Shown: one piece after another, positions 7,417 to 12,522 of the stretch
Numbering within the stretch: position 1 is the stretch's first letter
Layout: every line of letters starts with the position of its first letter
Source: Gammaproteobacteria bacterium
Lineage (GTDB): Bacteria > Pseudomonadota > Gammaproteobacteria > UBA6429 > Thiohalophilaceae
Direction of reading: 5' to 3'
NCBI GenBank assembly: GCA_011052165.1
Contig: DRJN01000294.1
Coordinates: 1 to 12,522, forward strand
DNA length: 12,522 nucleotides
Position numbers and translations under genes: made by a program
Notes under the pieces: generated by a model
Told to the model about the DNA's origin: nothing
The model's database searches: none
Seen by the model: the letters and a program-made list of their open reading frames with translations, nothing else

Positions 7417-9489
7417 GTGGAAGAAATCGATTTACATCAGCCTGAACTCTACATTAATCGTGAACTCAGCCTGCTTGAGTTCAACCGGCGAGTGCTGGAG
7501 CGTTCCACGGATGAACAGTTGCCGCTGCTCGAACGCCTGCGCTATTTGTGTATTTCCAGTACCAATCTGGATGAATTTTTCGAAATACGCGTGGCAGGAC
7601 TAAAAGAGAAGGTTGACGTACCCGGCAGTCACAACTCACCGGACAAGGTGTCTGCGGCTGAAAATCTTAAGGCTATTCGTGCAATGACCCTTGACCTTGT
7701 CGAGAAACAGTACCGGGTACTCAACCATGAACTTTTCCCGTTGCTGGAAAAGGAAAATATCCGTTTTATCCGCCGTAGGGAGTGGAGCGATGCGCAGGAA
7801 AACTGGTTGCACCGCTATTTTGAAGAATGCCTGTTACCCATGCTCACCCCGATGGGGCTGGATCCCGCACATCCTTTCCCGCGCATCATCAACAAATCCC
7901 TGTCATTCATCATTTCACTGCAAGGCAAGGATGCCTTCGGTCGCGACAGCGGCATGGCCGTGGTCCAGGCGCCCCGCTCCCTGCCTCGTCTTATCCGGCT
8001 TCCCCCCAGCGAAGCCGGCAATGGTGAAGATGACTATGTCTTTCTCTCATCCATCATCCATGCCTATGTCGGTGATCTGTTCCATGGCATGAAAATCACC
8101 GGCACCTACCAGTTCCGGATCACCCGTAACAGTGATTTGTTTGTCGATACTGAAGAAGTGGATGATCTCCTGCATGCCCTGGAAGGTGAACTCCTGTCCC
8201 GTCGTTACAGCGATGTGGTGCGCCTGGAAGTCGCCGATGATTGTCCTGATGATATGATCTACTTCCTGCTGAAAACCTTTCGGCTCAAAGAGGATGATCT
8301 CTACCGCGTGGATGGTCCGGTGAACCTCAATCGCCTGTTACAGATCTGCGATCTGCCGGAGAAGTCCAATCTACGCTTTCAGCCCTTCACTCCCGGCCTG
8401 CCGGCTAAACTGAGAAATAACCCGGATATTTTCAGCGTGATCAGCAAGCAGGACATTCTGCTGTTTCATCCCTTCGAGTCCTTTCTGCCCTTTATCGACT
8501 TTCTGCGTCAGGCCTCCACCGATCCCCAGGTGCTGGCCATCAAGCAGACCCTTTACCGCACCGGCCCCAAATCGGTGGTCGTCGATGCTCTGGTGCAGGC
8601 TGCACGCAATAGCAAGGAAGTGACCGTCGTGATTGAAATCCGCGCCCGTTTTGATGAGGCCGACAATATTACGCTCGCCAACCGCCTGCAGGAAGCCGGC
8701 GCCCACGTGGTTTACGGTGTGGTCGGCTATAAAACGCATGTCAAAATGGCCCTGGTAGTACGGCGTGAGGAAGCCGGCCTGAAACAATATGCGCATCTCA
8801 GTACGGGTAATTACCATCCACGCAATGCGCGCATTTATACCGACTACGGCCTGTTCACCGCCGACAAGGCCGTGGGTGAAGATGTCCATAAGGCTTTCAT
8901 GCAGCTTACCGGGCTGTGCATGGTCTCCCGGCTTAACAAATTGCTACTGTCACCTTTCACTATGCATCAGGCAGTGCTGGAAAAAATCCAGCGTGAAGAA
9001 AAACACGCGAAAAAAGGCTTACCGGCGCGCATTATTGTCAAAATGAACGCACTGATCGAACCCAAGGTGGTCCGTGCACTGTATCAGGCCTCCATGGCCG
9101 GGGTGAAAATCGATCTCATCATCCGCGGCATCTGCCGCATTCGTCCCGGCATCAAGGGCATCTCGGAGAATATTCGCATTCGTTCTATCGTTGGCCGCTT
9201 TTTGGAACATACCCGGGTAATGTATTTTCAGAACAACGAGAAACCGGAAATTTATTGCGCCAGTGCCGACTGGATGGAGCGCAACTTCTTTCAGCGGGTT
9301 GAACTGGCTTTCCCTATTGCAACCCGAAAACTCAGCGATGAGATCATCCGGCATCTGGACTATTATCTGCGCGACAACACCCAGGCATGGGTACTGAATA
9401 CGGATGGTAGCTACACGCGGTTACAGCCCGATAATGAGGAGCCTTTCTCGGCCCAGCAGCAATTACTGAGTGAACTGTCCGAGCATTGA
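7417..9489 (+). CDS. ppk1: Polyphosphate kinase 1
   Basis: Reversibly transfers the gamma-phosphate of ATP to inorganic polyphosphate chains, making and using the cell's phosphate and energy store. At 690 aa it is the usual PPK1 length. The N-terminal domain begins with YINRELSLLEFNRRVLERS and includes SSTNLDEFFEIRVAGL. The C-terminal half holds the two phospholipase-D-like catalytic domains. H441 in YKTHVKM corresponds to the autophosphorylated histidine (E. coli H435), and H460 in YAHLSTGNYHPRNARIYTD to the second essential histidine (E. coli H454), with the same 19-residue spacing. The start is GTG at 7417 with AAGGA (7404-7408) 8 bases upstream; no better start is nearby. Its stop is 4 bases from the end of the convergent FGGY kinase gene. 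A weak promoter possibility lies between 7324 and 7389. No Pho-box-like site was seen. Confidence 0.97.
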   Translation: MEEIDLHQPELYINRELSLLEFNRRVLERSTDEQLPLLERLRYLCISSTNLDEFFEIRVAGLKEKVDVPGSHNSPDKVSAAENLKAIRAMTLDLVEKQYRVLNHELFPLLEKENIRFIRRREWSDAQENWLHRYFEECLLPMLTPMGLDPAHPFPRIINKSLSFIISLQGKDAFGRDSGMAVVQAPRSLPRLIRLPPSEAGNGEDDYVFLSSIIHAYVGDLFHGMKITGTYQFRITRNSDLFVDTEEVDDLLHALEGELLSRRYSDVVRLEVADDCPDDMIYFLLKTFRLKEDDLYRVDGPVNLNRLLQICDLPEKSNLRFQPFTPGLPAKLRNNPDIFSVISKQDILLFHPFESFLPFIDFLRQASTDPQVLAIKQTLYRTGPKSVVVDALVQAARNSKEVTVVIEIRARFDEADNITLANRLQEAGAHVVYGVVGYKTHVKMALVVRREEAGLKQYAHLSTGNYHPRNARIYTDYGLFTADKAVGEDVHKAFMQLTGLCMVSRLNKLLLSPFTMHQAVLEKIQREEKHAKKGLPARIIVKMNALIEPKVVRALYQASMAGVKIDLIIRGICRIRPGIKGISENIRIRSIVGRFLEHTRVMYFQNNEKPEIYCASADWMERNFFQRVELAFPIATRKLSDEIIRHLDYYLRDNTQAWVLNTDGSYTRLQPDNEEPFSAQQQLLSELSEH

Positions 9490-9493
9490 TGTA

Positions 9494-11014
9494 TCAATCT
9501 CTTTGGGTGTCATACCCCGCTGCAAGCAGCGAGGCCTTAGATAGCAACCGGCTCTGTTTGTTTATTGCGGTGACCTCTGTTTGCATGAGTGTTTTCCATT
9601 CTGTATAGCGTGCCTGCAATGCCGCATTGGGCTGTGGCGTAAACCATATTCCGATGTCCGTTTCCGGCCAGTGTTCGGGGTAGTCTGCCAGCAGAAAGAC
9701 GATGCCGCGTGCGGTGGCTTCGGTTTCCCGGGGCCGATAGACCGGCAGGCAGGAGAGATCGGCGAGCCGCTGACAGAGGCCGTCGATCTGTGCCAGCCCA
9801 CCGGTGATCTGGATCTGTTCGGGCGGTGAGGAAAGATGGTGCATTTTTTCGAGGTTGATGTTGAGCAGAAAAATAATGCTTTCGGCCACGGCCACGGCCT
9901 TTTCCTGTTTGCCGCCCTGACCATAAAAACGGGAGTTAAAATCGGCAATCCACCAGGGGGAACCCAGGCCGCCGATACCATTGAGAAAAATCGGCGGCTG
10001 ATCTGTCTGTTGTAACCAGCCGGAAAGTTGTTCGAAAATATTTTCGATACCCTCCTGATGGGCCAGCCATTTCAGCGCTGAAGCGGCGCTATTGACGGTA
10101 CCTTCGAGGACATAGTCACAGTCTTTATTCTCTTTTTGCAGAACCAGGCTGGTGAGCAGGTAGCTGCTGAAAATACGCGCCATACCTGAAGGGCGGGAGA
10201 CAAAAGCGCCAGTGCCGATATTAACGTAGGCGGTATCCGGCTGCACTGCGCCATAGGCATAGATGGCCGTGGATTGATCGCCGTTAAGCAGGCGCAGGGG
10301 AATGGAAACATCCCCTATTGTCAGGTTGCCAAAGGTATGGAGGTTGGGTACCACGGTGGGTAGCGCCTGTGCGGGCAGGCCGAAGAGTTTGAGTAGTTCG
10401 GGATCCCAGTTGCGGCTGCGAATATTCAGTAGCTGGGTGCGTGAGGCATTGACCGGATCGGTGAGCAAGGGCCGTTCATCCAGCAGCCGATGAATGATAA
10501 AACTGGCCATGGGGCCAAAGGCCAGGCGTCCTTCATCCGCAGCCTGTTTTACTTCGACAATATTATCCAGGCACCAGCGCAGTTTGCTGGCACCGCAATG
10601 GGAGTTCAGAAACAGGCCCGTGCGCCGGTGAATAATATCTGTCTGAGGTTTAAGCCGTTGCAGCCATTGATGAGCGCGGCGATCCTGCCAGCCTAGAATG
10701 GGCGTCAGCGCCTCGCCTGTTTGTCTGTCCCAGCAGGCGATATTCGAGCGCTGGGTGGCAAGGCCGACCGCGCTGATATTGCGACGGCGTTCGCCCAGGG
10801 TATCCAATACCTTTTCGATAGCGCGCCGGATCGATGCCAGCAATTCTTCGGCGGGGTATTCCACACGATCATCGTTGGGCTGGTGGGCCTCCAGGGGTGC
10901 CCAGGCCTGGGCAACGAGCTGACCCTGGTTATCGAAGACCATGGCGCGGCTGGCCTGTCCCCCCTGATCAAGACAGAGATAGAGATTATTGATGGCGGTA
11001 AAGTCCTGTAACAT
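9494..11014 (-). CDS. FGGY-family carbohydrate kinase, divergent glycerol kinase-like
   Basis: A 506-aa cytosolic sugar or polyol kinase of the FGGY family, ATP-dependent. The first nucleotide-binding segment LDQGGQASRA (15-24) corresponds to LDQGTTSSRA of glycerol kinase. ATQRSN (86-91), WQDRRA (109-114), NGDQSTA (244-250, catalytic base D246), NIGTGAF (265-271), a GLGSPWW segment and a late ETEATARG helix follow in the order known for GlpK. Compared with E. coli GlpK, the glycerol ligands R83, D245 and Q246 are kept as R89, D246 and Q247. E84 is replaced by S90 and Y135 by H139, so the substrate may not be glycerol. There is no adjacent glpF or glpD. The ATG at 11014 lacks a clear ribosome site, and the gene follows trhP by 40 bases on the same strand. 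Its last dozen or so residues are encoded by a REP-like repeat. Confidence 0.85.
   Translation of the reverse strand: MLQDFTAINNLYLCLDQGGQASRAMVFDNQGQLVAQAWAPLEAHQPNDDRVEYPAEELLASIRRAIEKVLDTLGERRRNISAVGLATQRSNIACWDRQTGEALTPILGWQDRRAHQWLQRLKPQTDIIHRRTGLFLNSHCGASKLRWCLDNIVEVKQAADEGRLAFGPMASFIIHRLLDERPLLTDPVNASRTQLLNIRSRNWDPELLKLFGLPAQALPTVVPNLHTFGNLTIGDVSIPLRLLNGDQSTAIYAYGAVQPDTAYVNIGTGAFVSRPSGMARIFSSYLLTSLVLQKENKDCDYVLEGTVNSAASALKWLAHQEGIENIFEQLSGWLQQTDQPPIFLNGIGGLGSPWWIADFNSRFYGQGGKQEKAVAVAESIIFLLNINLEKMHHLSSPPEQIQITGGLAQIDGLCQRLADLSCLPVYRPRETEATARGIVFLLADYPEHWPETDIGIWFTPQPNAALQARYTEWKTLMQTEVTAINKQSRLLSKASLLAAGYDTQRD
9496..9534 (-). repeat. REP-like palindromic repeat, copy B, inside the 3' end of the FGGY kinase gene
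   Basis: On the plus strand it reads AATCTCTTTGGGT, then GTCATACCCCGCTGC, AA, GCAGCG. The core palindrome is CGCTGC-AA-GCAGCG (9518-9531). It shares AATCTCTTTGGGT and CCCCGCTGC with copy C. It begins 7 bases past the ppk1 stop and lies within the coding sequence of the convergent kinase. The hairpin could form in transcripts of both genes, but no T-run follows on either strand, so a terminator role is unproven. Confidence 0.7.
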
Positions 11015-11054
11015 TTTTACTGGTTGTGGTTAGCTAAATAATAGCACTCGTGGG

Positions 11055-12407
11055 TTACAGATATTTTGCAATAAGTGCATGTTCGTAGTGGGCCGGGGGT
11101 AGAGGAATACGCACCTGGTAGCCACCGCCGGGTGCCTCCTGCATGGCTTTACCATACAGATCCTCCATGTGTTGCAATTGCAACTCGTGGTTGCCGCCAG
11201 GGTTGATGATCTCCAGCCGGTCACCGCAGCCGAATTTGTTTTTGACTACCACTTCGGCCAGTCCGCGCGCCTGATCGTAGTGCTGTATTTCGCCGACAAA
11301 CTTCTGCGCATGGCTGACAGAGTGGCCGGTGAGATAATTCTGGTAGTCCTGATCGGCGTGGCGCTGATAAAAACCTTCAGTGTAGCCACGGTTGGCCAGA
11401 CCGTCCAGTTTGCCCAGCAGGTTCGAATCAAACGGCCGCTCGGTAAGTGTATCATCAATGGCCCGCCGGTAGATCTGCGCGGTGCGGGCAACGTAATAAT
11501 GAGACTTGGTGCGGCCTTCGATTTTGAAGGAATTGATGCCCATTTTTGTCAGCCGGTTAATATGGCGTATGGCGCGTAAATCACGCGAATTCATAATGTA
11601 GGTGCCGTGCTCATCCTCGAAAATGGGCATGAGTTCACCGGCCCGGCCCTGTTCTTCGATGAGATAAACCTTGTCTGCGAGTGGATGGCGTTCAGGTTTT
11701 TCAGTCCTGCCCAGGGATGGGGTCTGTTGCATGGCAGCCAAGGCGTCAAAATCAATTTTCTGTGCATCGCCACAGTCGTCGTCTGCCGATGATTGCAGCT
11801 TGTATTGCCAGCGGCAGGAATTGGTACAGCTGCCCTGGTTGGGATCGCGGTGGTTGAAGTAACCGGACAGCAGGCAGCGTCCTGAATAGGCGATGCAGAG
11901 TGCGCCGTGAACAAACACTTCCAGCTCTATTTCAGGGCAGCGCTGGCGGATATCCTCGATCTCATCCAGCGACAGCTCGCGGGAGAGAATGATGCGTTCA
12001 ATGCCGAGGTTTTGCCAGAATGTTACCGCCGCCCAGTTCACCGTATTGGCCTGCACCGACAGATGAACGGGGATCTCGGGCCAGCGTTCACGCACCATCA
12101 TAATGAGGCCGGGATCGGCCATGATCAACGCATCAGGCCGCATAGCGATCACCGGTTCCATGTCGGCAATATAGGTTTTGAGCTTACTATTGTGCGGGAT
12201 GAGATTGCTGGTGAGAAAGAATTTTTTCCCCAGCCGGTGTGCCTCAGCGATGCCGGTTTCCAGGTTTTGCAGGGTAAAATCGTTATTGCGTACGCGCAGG
12301 CTGTAGCGGGGCTGGCCGGCATAAATAGCATCGGCGCCATAGGCAAAGGCATAGCGCATATTTTTCAGGGTGCCGGCAGGCAGCAGCAGTTCGGGATGGG
12401 CTTGCAT
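11055..12407 (-). CDS. trhP: tRNA 5-hydroxyuridine modification protein TrhP (YegQ), U32 family
   Basis: A U32 'peptidase' family protein. E. coli TrhP (YegQ) hydroxylates wobble uridine 34 in tRNAs to 5-hydroxyuridine in a prephenate-dependent reaction, the first step towards the cmo5U family; despite the family name it is not a protease. From ATG at 12407 the protein is 450 aa, close to the E. coli length, and begins MQAHPELLLPAGTLKNM as the family does. FVHGALCIAYSGRCLLSG and NQGSCTNSCRW supply four conserved cysteines (C171, C178, C194, C198), expected to hold an iron-sulfur cluster. An upstream in-frame start at 12497 would add 30 residues encoded by repeat DNA and is rejected. No good ribosome site precedes 12407; the best is a distant GAGAT inside the repeat. 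It lies directly upstream of the FGGY kinase gene on the same strand. Confidence 0.93.
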   Translation of the reverse strand: MQAHPELLLPAGTLKNMRYAFAYGADAIYAGQPRYSLRVRNNDFTLQNLETGIAEAHRLGKKFFLTSNLIPHNSKLKTYIADMEPVIAMRPDALIMADPGLIMMVRERWPEIPVHLSVQANTVNWAAVTFWQNLGIERIILSRELSLDEIEDIRQRCPEIELEVFVHGALCIAYSGRCLLSGYFNHRDPNQGSCTNSCRWQYKLQSSADDDCGDAQKIDFDALAAMQQTPSLGRTEKPERHPLADKVYLIEEQGRAGELMPIFEDEHGTYIMNSRDLRAIRHINRLTKMGINSFKIEGRTKSHYYVARTAQIYRRAIDDTLTERPFDSNLLGKLDGLANRGYTEGFYQRHADQDYQNYLTGHSVSHAQKFVGEIQHYDQARGLAEVVVKNKFGCGDRLEIINPGGNHELQLQHMEDLYGKAMQEAPGGGYQVRIPLPPAHYEHALIAKYL

Positions 12408-12431
12408 GGCTGGATAGTCAATTCGGAATTT

Positions 12432-12467
12432 AATCTCTTTGGGTTTAATTCCCCGCTGCTTGCAGCG
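12432..12467 (+). repeat. REP-like palindromic repeat, copy C, upstream of trhP
   Basis: Reads AATCTCTTTGGGTTTAATTC followed by CCCGCTGCTTGCAGCG. The core palindrome CGCTGC-TT-GCAGCG is at 12454-12467. It shares 13 leading bases with copy B and GGGTTTAATTCCCCGCTG with copy A, and so links the three copies as one family. It starts 25 bases before the trhP start and may form part of that gene's leader. Confidence 0.75.
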
Positions 12468-12475
12468 AAAAACAG

Positions 12476-12510
12476 TAGGATGGGTAGAGCGAAGCAAAAC
12501 CCATCAGCAG
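12476..12510 (+). repeat. Second dispersed-type palindromic repeat beside copy C
   Basis: GATGGGT (12479-12485) and ACCCATC (12499-12505) form a 7-bp inverted repeat around AGAGCGAAGCAAA. From memory, the stretch TAGGATGGGTAGAGCGAAGC resembles a short element found in many copies in beta- and gammaproteobacterial genomes. It begins 9 bases after copy C, making a composite of two repeat types. No transposase is in the window. Confidence 0.55.
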
Positions 12511-12522
12511 GGTACAGTTTAA

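Noticed and set aside
8371..8889. Minus-strand open frame of 172 codons within ppk1.
   Set aside because: It is antisense to conserved PPK1 catalytic sequence, including the essential histidine region, and has no independent support.
9518..9531. Copy B palindrome as a bidirectional terminator for ppk1 and the FGGY kinase gene.
   Set aside because: It has only 6 bp with a 2-base centre and no T-run on either side; it is kept as a repeat only.
12408..12497. N-terminal extension of TrhP by 30 residues from an upstream ATG.
   Set aside because: The codons are supplied by the REP-like repeat and the second repeat, the family begins at MQAHPELLLPAG, and the shorter form matches the usual length.

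Overview
The window looks like a stretch of chromosome from a gammaproteobacterium. This rests on the look of the proteins (a TrhP/YegQ-type tRNA hydroxylase, a classical PPK1, a transaldolase-glucose-6-phosphate isomerase fusion beside a short-type 6-phosphogluconate dehydrogenase) and on short palindromic REP-like repeats of a kind scattered through many gammaproteobacterial genomes. No species can be named from the sequence alone. There is no rRNA, tRNA, CRISPR array, transposase, phage gene or toxin module.

Left edge (1-377): a gene runs off the window on the minus strand. Its first 43 or so codons resemble the N-terminal helices of the NuoE/HoxE/HoxF-N family, and a good sigma-70-like promoter lies upstream of it. 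Next comes a leftward sugar-phosphate operon read tal-pgi (5861-2997), gnd (2953-1928), zwf (1916-378). It encodes transaldolase fused to glucose-6-phosphate isomerase, 6-phosphogluconate dehydrogenase and glucose-6-phosphate dehydrogenase. Together these cover both dehydrogenases of the oxidative pentose phosphate pathway, one step of the non-oxidative branch, and the link back to fructose-6-phosphate. The 6-phosphogluconolactonase step is not encoded here.

Middle (5862-7416): a 547-base divergent intergenic region with one clear 8-bp inverted repeat separates the operon from a rightward, more A/T-rich gene for an exported PhnD-type binding protein that has no transporter partners in the window. 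It is followed by a REP-like hairpin with a T-rich tail, a plausible terminator.

Right half (7417-12522): ppk1 (polyphosphate kinase) reads rightward and meets a leftward gene tail to tail, with 4 bases between. That gene encodes a divergent FGGY carbohydrate kinase with an altered glycerol-binding site. Upstream of it on the same strand is trhP/yegQ (U32 family, tRNA uridine-34 hydroxylation). REP-like palindromes occur after the PhnD-like gene, inside the 3' end of the FGGY kinase gene (encoding its last dozen residues), and just upstream of trhP, where a second repeat type sits beside it.

Most of the window is ordinary metabolism. The points most worth a second look are the REP-derived protein tail, the substrate of the FGGY kinase, the orphan binding protein beside ppk1, and the edge gene. 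I found no convincing previously undescribed system.
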